Below are positions 28,760 through 40,500 of a stretch of DNA of 56,345 nt, in pieces. Location of the stretch: contig MPUH01000409.1 of assembly GCA_001970955.1 (NCBI GenBank), forward strand, positions 1 through 56,345, given 5' to 3'. A program made the translations under genes and the position numbers. The notes under the pieces are model-generated. The model worked only from the letters and a program-made list of their open reading frames with translations. It did not search any database and was not told the DNA's origin. Position 1 is the stretch's first letter, and every line of letters begins with the position of its first letter. The DNA comes from Stentor coeruleus (lineage: Eukaryota; Ciliophora; Heterotrichea; Heterotrichida; Stentoridae).

Positions 28760-31700
28760 TCAAGCCTTATACACAATATAAACTCCATTTGTCTCTTTAT
28801 TAGGGTTTCTGCAGAAATAAAGGTATTTTTCTCCTTGCGGAAGACAGAGGTCTTGTATTTTGCCAAGATTCATTGTGCATTCTTGAGACAAGTTCGTCGG
28901 ATCACGGAAAACCAAATATTTATGATAGATTTCTATTGCTAAATCCCCTGTGCTATTAAATTTAATGGCTTTAGCTTTAGTAATTTGTGGAGATGACAAT
29001 ATATGTTCAGTATTCACCCCATAATACTCAACAGAACTATTTGTACCAATACCAATAATTCCTAAATCACTTACCCCAAGGCATAAAGCATATATTTCTA
29101 TTCTTTTAAGACAAAATGATGATCGAAAATCATGAATAAGAACATTACCTTCAATAGAACTAGATACTAATAATTGATAGCTTTCTATGTTTTGTAAACA
29201 CATCACTGGAGAACTATGACCAAAATAAGTCCTATATGGGGAAAAAATCCCTGTCGAATCTTCATTCCAAGAAACAACTGTCGAATCAAGACTTGCTGAG
29301 AAAATATATTCATTTGAACAACTTACTGAAGATACTAAGTCTGTATGAAAAGATAAACTTATTATAAGCCTACCTTTTAATGTATGTATACATAAAGAAT
29401 TTGATGGATGCATTCCTGAAACTAAAAACTTCTGCTTATACAAAGCAAAAGTGTTACTAGTATACTCAATATCCTCATCTTGACATAACATTTCTCTTAT
29501 CCCATCCATTTCAAACTTTGATTTATGGATCATATAATAACATTCTAACTCATATTCTTTATATTCCATGAATTTCTCTTGTTTAAGACTATATTTAACC
29601 AAAACCATACTATTTATTTGACTTTTAACAACAATAACTTTTGTTTGTAAAACGAATATCGCATGAGATGAACCTTTAGACCCAAGAATTTTAGCTTCTT
29701 TTTTGAATTTCCCAGTTTTGTCAAAGTTGAAACAATCAAAGAACTTTTGTGGGAAAATCTCATCTTTTTTAACATGTTTTTTAGAAAACAACTGTATTGG
29801 GACTTGGCCGAAGTGATATGCTTGTTCAACAAAGCCTGGATAATCTTTATCTGTATCTTTAGCAATTTTTATAAACGATTCTTCATATGTGGTTTCAGAG
29901 AATAAATTATAAGCTTCAATAGCTTGAGGACCTTGTTGTTTATATCCGAAAATTAAGTCAATCCATAAGTTGAGTTCTGAAGAAACTTGTGGGGATTCTA
30001 AAATAAGCCGGTGTTTTTTGAGGAAGTCCCAGTTAGAAACAGCCCAATTAGGGTATTCAACATGTTTTACTGTTTTTTTTCCTTGTGTATATCCGAAATT
30101 ATGTTCTAAATATCCATCTAAAGTATATGGTAAATAAAAAAGCTCAGGGATTAACTCTTTAACATCACCATTCATTGACATACAAGATTTCCAAGCCAAA
30201 TCTACAGAGTAAAAAAGCCGGTCAGCCACATCAAAACGTCCTCCTTGTAAACATTTTGCTTGAGTTGTATATGGTTCAACTCTTAACATATAATGAGTTA
30301 CAATACCTGAATTTGAATAATGTGAACCATAATGAAAAGCTTGAAGTCCTGACTCTGACCACATTTTAAACTTCCTTTCAGATTCTATACGCATATCTTC
30401 AGTCTGACATCCAATAGGCCTTGATAAATTTCTTAAGATTTTCTTTGAGTCTTCAAAATTTAATTTATCGCTTATATAATCATTGATTACCCAAGGGAAA
30501 ATTGGATATTGGCTTAAATCATTATAAGATCTACTTGCTGTTTTATTTAATATCATCAGGTATTCAAAATTAGAGATTTTAGATTTTTTCCAATCGTTGA
30601 CTATTGATTCTAAGTAAGATGGAGAGCTTTTGGAGAAATGCTTAGAAACACCCCAGGATTTTAGTTTTATTATAACGGAATCACGGGTTTCTTTATCGAA
30701 AAAATTCAGAAAATATGATTTTCCAGAAGTGAGGATTATTTCTATAGCGGAGTGTTTGTGAATAAACCTCCTTTCTATTATTTCTGAGATTTCAGATGGG
30801 TACCAGATATACAAGCCCCATTTAGGTTTACAAGTACATTTTAAAGCACTACCTTTATATTCATTATCAGGTTTGATTGCCCCAGAAAATTTTATCTCCA
30901 TGAAACTTTCTGAGATTTCAAATTCCCCAAGGTAGCTCCCTTGTATTTTTATTAGTTCTACATTTTTAATCAAAGATCCTTTATCATAAGATTTTGTATT
31001 ACAGCTAGTTGATGGGGTAAAAATACTACTTTGTGAGTCTTGGTCTCTAGTAAAAATTTCTGGTCCTTTACCTATCCTCCTTTTATTAGGTAAGTCAAAT
31101 TTTAATAAAGGCCATCTATAATATTTGTCATATACCTGGCGGATTTTTGTAGGACAAGGTTGGTTATTTAGTACAAAATCCGTAAAATATAAACCATTTA
31201 AATATTTGTTGTATATAAGCTGAAGTTTATATTTCTCTCTACTTTGGATATCAAAAAGCCCTTTAAGCCATGGGTTTTCTATAGACTCTAAGAATTTTTT
31301 GTTAGTTAAAATCATAGTCTGAGAACAATCAAATAAAGATGTAGTTTTGAAAAAATACATTGTTTCAAGGGCTGGTACTTGAGTTAAATTCTTTGCCCTA
31401 TGCCTTCCTGGAAATTTTTCATAAGATGCTGCACGTTCTTTATAATATGTACTTATAAGTCTAAAATCCTCATTACCCACACAATCTTTTACATGAGGAG
31501 TTTTTGCCCCAATGTCTTGAGTATCACAATCTTGAAAATCAGAATCGTTTAAATCTAAAGGTGACTCACATTCATAAGGCATAGAAGTATTTGATAATGA
31601 AACACTATGTTTATTAGCTATTTCTACTATCTCAAAAGCAAATTTTTTAAAAGCTTCAGGGTAAGGACCTGATTTATAATCATGAGGCCAAATTTCGCAT

Positions 31701-34700
31701 ATTTTATTCTGTTTTAGGTACTCAAGGAAATTGTGTTGATAATCTTCTAATATAATATTTATCATATCAAACAACCCATGGCTGTCAATAAAAGGGAGTT
31801 TTTTTAAGATTATTGTCACGAAATGTGATCTGATATACCTGTTGCATTGTCTGTTTTCTAAACCATTGCTTAATAAAAACTCAGCAGTCATTTGATTAAG
31901 TTCAATTTTAAAAGATTCATCAATTAGATAACTTATTGTTTTTTGGAGATTCGTATCATTCCATTCTTTAAAACATAAACAATTAAATACTGATATATGG
32001 ATATTGGATCTAAATGGTATTTCAAGCATGTTTAATAATACAGCAAATATTGTTGAGAATATATCAAAATTTGTTGGATAATTTTCTAATATTGATAGTA
32101 TTCCTTCTATTATATCTTCATCTTTTTTATTCATTAGGGGGATTAAAACATATGCGATTATTTCAATTTTTTTATAGTCTAGATCTTCGCCGATATAGTT
32201 TTTTAGGTACTTTTTTAGATGGTCTTTATCGATGTTTGTTAGAAGTTGGGTAAATTTGTAGAGATTTTCATATGATAATGGCATACGGTTTTTAAATAGT
32301 TTTACTATTGTGGATAGATGCTTATTATGGAAAGTTAAAGTTGTAAGTTTGGTAAGATAGCTTTCGAATATAAGAGGCTGATATGATAAAGGTATGTTTG
32401 TGAGAATCATAACTACGAGTTCATTTATCCTGTCATTAAAAATGGAGTTTCGGATTGTATATGATAGAATCTGGAAGAATTGGATATTGATTGATGGGAT
32501 TTTTTCTATACTTAAAATGATCCTAACGACAATCTCATAAGCTTTTGTAAGAGTTTCTTCATTTTCCATACATATTTCAAACAGTTCAGCAATGAATCTT
32601 GTAGGATTATAAGCTTGGATCACATAAAAAACACTAGTCCCTCCAAAAATATCACATGAAACCAAAGGAGTTACATTAGGAAGGTTATAAACTGAATCAC
32701 AAGTACAATTTATAATCAAAGCTTCTTTAAGTTCCTGTAATATTTTCATATCTCCTTGTTTAATACTATACGGTATCCTCGTAATCGAATACGCTTCAGT
32801 AAGCCCAATAAGAAATTTAACATGACAATCTTTAATCCATCTAGAAAATATATTAAACCAAGCAATTTTCCCTATAAAACTCCTCATATCCTCATTTTGT
32901 GAACTAAAAACCAACATATCAATTGTATATCTCTGCATTAAAGCAAGACCCTGACCACGTATTTTTGTTTTTATCCCATTAAGTGATATAGTAAATTTTC
33001 TTGACGTTAAAACCTTAGCCACTTTAGTTGACTTAAAATTTAATACCAACAGATTCCAAGAGTTTAACAATATACGGTTTTCTGATCGATATATCATTTT
33101 GTTTATATCTACACATATAACTCCATCAGTAATTCTGACATAAATTGGGTTTTGTGGGGAAATCAGACTGAAAAAGATGCAGTTGTTATAATATTCAGGG
33201 AAAAACCATATAGAAAAAGAGAATTCGTTATTTATGTCGATACTTGATTTATCGTTTTTGAAGTCGAGGGTTAGAAAATCCCTGTAGCCGAAGTAAAAAT
33301 AACTTCTGATACCTGGGTTTAAGTCATTTCGCATAAGAGAATCGAATAAAATTCCTAGTAAAGCGAGTTTTTCGTTCGGCGTATGAAGGGTTTTAACTTT
33401 TTTAAGCAGTTCAGCTAGTTCGGAATAGGTGAATTTACATTCGATTGCGCTTGAGATCATTTTTTCACGGTTTTGCCATAGGATGGAAGAGTTTTCTCTG
33501 TCGTAGTTGTGGAGAAGGATACTGGTAAGGCCGAATTTTACTGCGTAGTTGAAGTTTGTTGTTATTTTCAGCATATTTTCGAATTTTATGCGGATTTTTT
33601 CTGTACGGGCGATTTCGGGGAAGGAAAAAAACTCTAGTAACAGAGGAATTCCCCCTGGGATTTTGATTAAAGTGAATTTTTTGTTGATGACGATATGTTT
33701 TAAGTAGTTTACTGATGATTTTATGATTTTGATTTGATATGGTTCCATTTCCTTAGCTCGAAAAGCTTGGAGAAGTTTAAAGAAATTCAGCATACAAGGC
33801 GTATGAATTGAGTCATCATCATTAAAAAAAGCATCCAAACATTCAAAACTCCTCATCCAAATATTTGCCGTATTCCCTGGGTTGGTCTTACAACATTCTG
33901 TGAGCTGTTTTTCAAAAGCTCTATACAAACCTTTGCTTGGAAGTTTTTCCTGAAGAACTTTCAAAGAATTTTTATCTTGAAAACTCTTCATTAAAGCATT
34001 TACCAGACATCCAAAAATTTTATAGTCAGTTTCTGTGATGAAAAAACCAATAAATTTATCGAAAATGTTGTCATCTTGTAATTGTAACAGTTTTCCAAGT
34101 AGAAATTCGCAATAGTCTCTCATTTTTTCTCTTTGGATAAGTTTACCTAAAATTATTGTCACAATTTCTATAGAATTTGGCACGAAACTGAAATTTAAAC
34201 AGAAGCTTAGGATTATGAAAACCTCATCTTTATGATTAGTTGATTCAAGATCAAGAACTTTTGTTAGGATTTCGGCTATACCTGCTTTTATGAAAATTTC
34301 TAATGTTGGCATGTTGTATTGATTTAACTCAGCAAACCAATCATTTACAAAGTTTAGAAAGGCTGGGAGGTGGCATGAGATTTCGAATAAATTAACTATA
34401 GCTGAGTTTATTCTTTTTTTACTAACTTTTTCGGACATGCTAGAGAATAAACGCTCCCACTTTTTTCTGATGATTGGTTCTTGTGTGCTGATTAAACTAG
34501 AATTTAGGACTAGGTTCTCAATCCCTAAACTTTTGTTTATCTTCATATTTTCATTCACATCAAAAAAAAACCTCATCAAAAACTCAATCATATAAAGCCT
34601 GAGTTTTTCTTTCCCCCATCTGCCACTCTTAATTTCAATACTTTCTATCTCATATAATATAGTATGAAACAAGATAACCACTACACTACAAATATTTTCA

Positions 34701-35695
34701 TTCCCTCCCTTCTTATCCAACAAAAAAAGTTGAAACACAATATTAAAAATCTTAGCCAAAGGGTTTATCTCATCAGCAAAACTATCTCCATAACTACAAT
34801 CAAACGGGTGTATTTTCACAACCAATATCATTGTCTCAATAAGTAATTTTTTAAACTCTTCGGTAATTTCAATCCCAATATCAGTATTTTCCTCATTGTT
34901 TCTCCCATAATAAAAAATACTAATAGCCAAAGTAAAATTGTTTATGACAAAGTAACTTTGCGAAATATTTGCAGAAGAAAAATCATGGGATTTTAAAACA
35001 AAAGAACATACCGATTCAAACAATCCTGTTAAAGCTGAGACATCTATAGAAATTTTATGGTATTTACATATAGAAAGTACCACAGTCAAGACGTATTCGA
35101 AAAAATGGCATTTTTCATAGTCAGCTTCTTTAAGACTAGAATCATGGTCTCCTAAAGAAAAACGTAAAATGTTTGAGAATGGAAAGTCACAAAGCAATTT
35201 TATGAATGTTATGAATTTCATGTAAATATTTGATAAGATTTCTTTAGTTTCACCTAGATAGTAAAGATAAAGGACGATTGTGTCGATTATGGTGACCATG
35301 GTTGAAATTTTCGCCCCAAGGTTTTCTATGATTAAGAGTCCTGAAAATGTTAGAAGGGATAACAGATTGTCTATGTAAATGCTTTTAAGTTGGCCTTTGA
35401 GGACTGTGATTAGATGCTGCATAAGTTTGAGTAAAGGTGGAAGAGAGAGAATAAAATCATCTGGGCATATGCAGTTTGCCATACTATTTTGAAGAGTTTT
35501 GGTTACAGAATCCAGCAGCATGTTTAGCACCTGAGTATCACGCATAGAAGACAAATTAACAGACTTTTGTATATCGCTACTAACACTTAAGTCTAAGGCT
35601 CTTTTTGATGCCTCCCAGAGCATATTAACATATGAATCAGCAAATTGGCTTGGCTTTTTCTTGAATATTGTTTTAGCTTCTTGACTATTGTCCAT
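28760..35695 (-). CDS. Giant BEACH-domain protein (ConA-like, PH, BEACH, WD40)
   Basis: About 2,311 aa from ATG at 35695; the frame extends upstream only to a TTG. The first 830 residues are helical ARM-like solenoid. A concanavalin-like lectin module lies about 825-945 (FSFSIWFFPEYY, WNLLVLNFK). A PH-like domain is at about 1570-1670, BEACH at about 1690-1965 (YPIFPWVINDYISDKLNFED, LWIDLIFGYKQQGPQAIEAY), and WD repeats fill the end. This is the neurobeachin/LvsA-type layout. Such proteins govern vesicle fission, lysosome size and, in Dictyostelium LvsA, contractile-vacuole function and cytokinesis. The stop is TGA followed at once by TAA, the only TGA stop among the intact genes here. Confidence 0.93.
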   Translation of the reverse strand: MDNSQEAKTIFKKKPSQFADSYVNMLWEASKRALDLSVSSDIQKSVNLSSMRDTQVLNMLLDSVTKTLQNSMANCICPDDFILSLPPLLKLMQHLITVLKGQLKSIYIDNLLSLLTFSGLLIIENLGAKISTMVTIIDTIVLYLYYLGETKEILSNIYMKFITFIKLLCDFPFSNILRFSLGDHDSSLKEADYEKCHFFEYVLTVVLSICKYHKISIDVSALTGLFESVCSFVLKSHDFSSANISQSYFVINNFTLAISIFYYGRNNEENTDIGIEITEEFKKLLIETMILVVKIHPFDCSYGDSFADEINPLAKIFNIVFQLFLLDKKGGNENICSVVVILFHTILYEIESIEIKSGRWGKEKLRLYMIEFLMRFFFDVNENMKINKSLGIENLVLNSSLISTQEPIIRKKWERLFSSMSEKVSKKRINSAIVNLFEISCHLPAFLNFVNDWFAELNQYNMPTLEIFIKAGIAEILTKVLDLESTNHKDEVFIILSFCLNFSFVPNSIEIVTIILGKLIQREKMRDYCEFLLGKLLQLQDDNIFDKFIGFFITETDYKIFGCLVNALMKSFQDKNSLKVLQEKLPSKGLYRAFEKQLTECCKTNPGNTANIWMRSFECLDAFFNDDDSIHTPCMLNFFKLLQAFRAKEMEPYQIKIIKSSVNYLKHIVINKKFTLIKIPGGIPLLLEFFSFPEIARTEKIRIKFENMLKITTNFNYAVKFGLTSILLHNYDRENSSILWQNREKMISSAIECKFTYSELAELLKKVKTLHTPNEKLALLGILFDSLMRNDLNPGIRSYFYFGYRDFLTLDFKNDKSSIDINNEFSFSIWFFPEYYNNCIFFSLISPQNPIYVRITDGVICVDINKMIYRSENRILLNSWNLLVLNFKSTKVAKVLTSRKFTISLNGIKTKIRGQGLALMQRYTIDMLVFSSQNEDMRSFIGKIAWFNIFSRWIKDCHVKFLIGLTEAYSITRIPYSIKQGDMKILQELKEALIINCTCDSVYNLPNVTPLVSCDIFGGTSVFYVIQAYNPTRFIAELFEICMENEETLTKAYEIVVRIILSIEKIPSINIQFFQILSYTIRNSIFNDRINELVVMILTNIPLSYQPLIFESYLTKLTTLTFHNKHLSTIVKLFKNRMPLSYENLYKFTQLLTNIDKDHLKKYLKNYIGEDLDYKKIEIIAYVLIPLMNKKDEDIIEGILSILENYPTNFDIFSTIFAVLLNMLEIPFRSNIHISVFNCLCFKEWNDTNLQKTISYLIDESFKIELNQMTAEFLLSNGLENRQCNRYIRSHFVTIILKKLPFIDSHGLFDMINIILEDYQHNFLEYLKQNKICEIWPHDYKSGPYPEAFKKFAFEIVEIANKHSVSLSNTSMPYECESPLDLNDSDFQDCDTQDIGAKTPHVKDCVGNEDFRLISTYYKERAASYEKFPGRHRAKNLTQVPALETMYFFKTTSLFDCSQTMILTNKKFLESIENPWLKGLFDIQSREKYKLQLIYNKYLNGLYFTDFVLNNQPCPTKIRQVYDKYYRWPLLKFDLPNKRRIGKGPEIFTRDQDSQSSIFTPSTSCNTKSYDKGSLIKNVELIKIQGSYLGEFEISESFMEIKFSGAIKPDNEYKGSALKCTCKPKWGLYIWYPSEISEIIERRFIHKHSAIEIILTSGKSYFLNFFDKETRDSVIIKLKSWGVSKHFSKSSPSYLESIVNDWKKSKISNFEYLMILNKTASRSYNDLSQYPIFPWVINDYISDKLNFEDSKKILRNLSRPIGCQTEDMRIESERKFKMWSESGLQAFHYGSHYSNSGIVTHYMLRVEPYTTQAKCLQGGRFDVADRLFYSVDLAWKSCMSMNGDVKELIPELFYLPYTLDGYLEHNFGYTQGKKTVKHVEYPNWAVSNWDFLKKHRLILESPQVSSELNLWIDLIFGYKQQGPQAIEAYNLFSETTYEESFIKIAKDTDKDYPGFVEQAYHFGQVPIQLFSKKHVKKDEIFPQKFFDCFNFDKTGKFKKEAKILGSKGSSHAIFVLQTKVIVVKSQINSMVLVKYSLKQEKFMEYKEYELECYYMIHKSKFEMDGIREMLCQDEDIEYTSNTFALYKQKFLVSGMHPSNSLCIHTLKGRLIISLSFHTDLVSSVSCSNEYIFSASLDSTVVSWNEDSTGIFSPYRTYFGHSSPVMCLQNIESYQLLVSSSIEGNVLIHDFRSSFCLKRIEIYALCLGVSDLGIIGIGTNSSVEYYGVNTEHILSSPQITKAKAIKFNSTGDLAIEIYHKYLVFRDPTNLSQECTMNLGKIQDLCLPQGEKYLYFCRNPNKETNGVYIVYKA

Positions 35696-37034
35696 TAATA
35701 TAATCTTACTAATAAACTTCGAACTTACTTCAATTTTTTTTTCTCGCAAATCTGACTATTTTTAACTATAAAACTTAGAAATTATATTTTAGGTGATGAT
35801 GTAGTTTGAGATTTAAGGGAAATTTCTGTTTGTTTTATTGTTGGTATGTAATATTTTAGTTGATGTCAGAAGTAGAAAATTGGTTATATGATATAATTTA
35901 TTATTTTATATTGTTATAAATACTGATGTAGTTGGATAATAGGTAGATGATTTTAGGATATGATCATAGTTTATAGGGTTTTTAGGTTTATTATAGGATA
36001 TGGTATGGTTTTGTATTAAAAATGCATATAATCGTTATTAACTAAGGTATAGTATTTGGTTTTTATGTTGCATGATGAAAATTATGATATTTTGTATATT
36101 GTGTTATATTATTTTAATTATATTTGTGGATTGTGAAATTTTATAGTTTGTTATAAGGTAATTGTATAAAAATCAGAAATGCATATTTTTATGAGTAAAA
36201 ATGTTAGGAATTTTTAGGGAGTTATAAAAGGGTTTTTAAGAATAGAATCAGGAGATGTGTGGCTGTGAAGCGTATTTTATTATAAAAATATATGGTAAGT
36301 TTAAAATTAAAACTTTATTGGATTTTTTTTTTTTAGATGGGTGTTGAAATTTTACACATAAAAAAGATACTTCATTGTTCAATAACTATTAAAAAATAAA
36401 AATTACGCTACTTTATGAATACTAAAAATATCAAGTCATGCATTTATGCATTCAAAATAGTGTCACATAACTTATATATTTCTAAAATTATTCGATAATA
36501 AAAAATGATACTCACCTATTTTAATATATGCTTTATCCTAATGAAAGTTAAAGAAATATATTATTATCTTAGAAATTAAATAAGTAATAAAAGTGATACA
36601 TAATAAATTCTTATTAATTTTATATCGATTTTTGAAGATTTAAGTAAAAATATTTGTTTTATGGTAAGAAATTATCTAATTAATTATCCTTCTATGAGAT
36701 CACTTTAAAAAATAAGTTTAATTATATCGATAGTAAAAAATATACGAAATGCTGAAACTTAAAATAATATCTAAGCATTGGAATAACAATCTAAAAGACT
36801 TAGTTATTTATAATAATATATCAGCATCTTTATTCTATTAGCACCCAATGTAAATCATAAATCAAAACCCATAAAATTTTCTAACAAACACTTTATATCA
36901 AAAAAAAAACTTTATCTAAAAGAAATTGTATATTTAAATCAATCACCAAAGTTTTCGCATGCATTTTTTCCTAATCAAAATATTCTTATCTTATACAAAA
37001 AAAGCATAATCATCTTTTCTAATATATTATATAA
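35696..37034. other. Long intergenic stretch
   Basis: G-rich and C-poor to about 36250 (5' flank of the BEACH gene), AT-rich after that, C-richer from about 36840 before the SNARE gene. No gene or RNA recognised. Confidence 0.6.
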
Positions 37035-37313
37035 ATGAATTCTCTCGAAGAAAACATAAAAACAAAAAAAGAGATTCTTAAAGGTCAGATCAGTGACATA
37101 AAGAGTTTTAGCATTGATCTGAATGACGGTTTGCAAGAAGATAAACAAAAACTAAAGAAAATCGCTATCGCATATGAGCACTCAGGAGGATTGCTAGAAA
37201 GGACAAACAAACAGCTTGACAAGCTTCTGAATCAAAGTGAAGTGAGAGTAGGTATTTATGTTATCGGTATCTCAGTGATGATATTTGTACTTATATGGAA
37301 ACTAAGTAGATAA
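37035..37313 (+). CDS. BET1: BET1-like Qc-SNARE
   Basis: 92 aa, ATG at 37035, TAA stop. A single SNARE motif (about residues 8-68) is followed by a C-terminal membrane anchor, VGIYVIGISVMIFVLIWKL (about 72-90). LKGQISDIKSFSIDLND and GGLLERTNKQLDKL match BET1 segments. BET1 is a Golgi-ER traffic SNARE. Aligning hydrophobic layers (L29, L33, L40, I43, Y47) puts D36 at the ionic zero layer where animal BET1 has Gln; yeast Bet1 has Ser there. GS15/SFT1 is the main alternative identity. Confidence 0.85.
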   Translation: MNSLEENIKTKKEILKGQISDIKSFSIDLNDGLQEDKQKLKKIAIAYEHSGGLLERTNKQLDKLLNQSEVRVGIYVIGISVMIFVLIWKLSR

Positions 37314-37537
37314 ATGATATAAAAGATCCTAAAATGTTTTATTATCATATACAAAATATAATAAAATATAAACTTCCTCTTTCAAACCTTAAAATAGCCT
37401 ATAAAACTTAAAATCATATAAAATCTTTTATAAAAGCTTCAAATATTTGATAAAAATATTTTTCTATATCTTCAAATACATCATCCCAATAATAACTCTC
37501 CTCTTAAAAATATAAAAAAATTTCCTATACAACTTTA

Positions 37538-40500
37538 CTACGTTATATAAATATACTTATCAATATCATCAACATTTGGAATCCTATAAATCCTCTCAAA
37601 AAGCTTATGTATTACCCTCCTCACCGACAATTTAAATGAAAACCCACTAATCATTGTCATAACCGCAACAAAAAGCCCTACACTCTGTAGCATCATTGGA
37701 CTATTAACTCTAACTTTCCTCAAATAATCTTCACTCTCAGTCTTATCAATCGAAGACCCTAATTTCAAAATATGCATAAAAATATCTTTTTCATTTTGTG
37801 TCAAAAATATCGAATCCAATATAAACTCGACCTCTCTACATTTATCATTAAAAATAGAATCAATTGGTTTATAATCAACCCAAAAAATTCTATTGCAATC
37901 TAAAGGAACACTTATAGAAACATAATTACTATCAGGTTTACTTAACCATGAATGTTTTAAAAGTTCATTTCTACCAACAACTGATCTAGAAACTAAAGAC
38001 AAAGCTTGTATTGCAGTCCCTCTTATAGATAAAATTGGGGACTTTTCAGCGATATCTATAATAGTTTTTATAGCTTTGATTGTATTTAAATACTCAGCAC
38101 CATGATTTGTACATCCAACATGGCCTAAAGCCCACATCCAAGCCCTTTTTTCTATAATTTTATGTTTTTCTTTAAGTTTTTTTGTATAGTTTTCAAGAAC
38201 TTTGGATTTTATCAATAAACCCAAACCAAGCTTGGTTTTACCTAATTCGCCAAAAAAATGCTTCGGCACTTGGACTGATGGGATACCTTTTGGTAGTAAA
38301 TGCACTCTANTAAGTTTTTTTGTATAGTTTTCAAGAACTTTGGATTTTATCAATAAACCCAAACCAAGCTTGGTCTTACCTAATTCGCCAAAAAAATGCT
38401 TCGGCACTTGGACTGATGGGATACCTTTTGGTAGTAAATGCACTCTAAATTTTATACTTTCGATTTTTATTGATGATGTTTCAGTAAATGAAAAAAGAAC
38501 CCCATCGTTTTCTATTGTTATTGGAAGATCTGAATTTAAATATTCTTTTTCAAGTAGTTGTGATGATTGATCTTTACGACAACCAATCCAACATGGTTCT
38601 GGAGTTTCATTACCATGGCTATCAATATAAGCACTACCAAGTTTTAAACAGACAAGAATTGTTTCTTGAAGATTAGTAATTTTTAAACCTAGACAGCTGG
38701 CAAAAAATATGTCTTCATGATAAACTTCAAGATAAGTGTCAAAGAAATAAGTTTTAGAGTTCATTTGAACTTGGAAACATAAAGGCAAACTTGATAACCA
38801 TGAAAATTGCAGCCTACCAAAATTTTGAAATACTTTAGGCGTATTCAAAACAATCCCATACGCTTTTTTCTGCGAATTCAACCCTAATTCAATTTTTTCC
38901 TCAATTTTTTTCGCATATTCAACATTAATATATTCATCCCAATCATGTAATTCTTTATCTAAAAAATTCATTTCACATAAATATTCTATACCAGATTGAC
39001 TAGCCAAAAACTTAAAAAGTATAGATTTTCCTTCTAAATCAAGAGTTAAAAGTTTTTGTGGACGTGTTCGGATTAGAGCATTAAGATTGTCTCTATTTTG
39101 ACATATTTCAGTAAGTGTATTTAGAGAAGATAATATAAGGTCATCATCTTTCATGTATAAAAGATTTCCAATACTTCCTATAGCCCAAGATAAATCGAAT
39201 ATCCCAGCTTTGAATATGACTTGGAGTTGTTGTAATGCTCGAAGTTTGATGAGTTTTTTCTTGGATTGGAGGCAGAATAGGAGAAACTGTTGGGGAACTT
39301 GTTCTTTGTAGTCGAGAACGCAAAGGAGGATAGGGGCGAGATGCTCGATTTCTGCGAGTTTTATGAGTTTTGTAAGGAAGTTTAATTCTTTTAGCACTTT
39401 CCTACCATAACGATGGTTAAGCAGTAATCCTAGCCAACGAAAATACTCTCTAGCCATTGTGAATCTCACATTACCAGGGGTTAAAATCCTAGTATTATTA
39501 ACCTTCTTCCCTTCATCAAATTTAATCTCTTCATCAACCACATCAAGCATCTCCTCAACAAAACTTTTCCTAATAACAAAAAAGCTTTCAGAAAAAGTAT
39601 CAGTCAACAACTTCCTCCAATCTTTTAACGGCAACAACAAATTAATCATCATATTCCCAACTTTAGCCTTCAAAAAATTTTCTGCTTTCCACATCAAACT
39701 ACAAAAATTAGTCTTAGATGGTGAAAAATATATAATCAAATTCTTAAGAAACTTAACAGTTGCCGCATTATAAATCCTATCATCAACAGATATAGGTCCA
39801 GATAGCATTTCATATATAATCTCCCAGTCCCATTTCTCAGCATCTCTTGAAATTTGGCTTTTATTTAAAAGTGTATAATATTGGCTATTATCAATAATAC
39901 TAACTAAATGTGTTTTGAATATGCAATTCAATAATGAATTAGGGGGGTTTATAATCCCAGGGTTTTCTGAAGATATATATTCTGATGTTTTGTATAATAA
40001 GTTATTATCATTATTTTCGTTTCTAATTCTTGAATAAATATCCATATCAGATAATAATTCAGCACCTTTACCAGCTGAGGATTTTATAAAGGAAACTGGG
40101 CAAATTGGGGCTTCTGGTAAGAGTTCAGGTCCTAGAATAGTTACAAGTTTTAATAATTTTCTAGCTCTTTGTGAGACTCTTATATTTTGATCTAGAGATA
40201 ATTGAGTTAATGCATTATGAAGATCACAATGTAGGAGGGATTTTATTAATATGGCTAGATAATTGTTTAGAAGGTTATGGTTTCTTGTTGAAAGCTCAAC
40301 TGGAATACTAAGCATTTCGGTTAGGGTGTTGAGAATACCTTCTTTTATAAAACTTTTACCTGGATGTATAAGGGATTTTATAACTTCTTTCATACCAGAA
40401 CTTGCTAGGAAGATTAGTCCAGACCAACTTCGTGATATAATAACAAGAGCCCTTTTTGCAAGTTTCAAAAGCAATTCTAGTTCATTTTCCTTAATATTTT

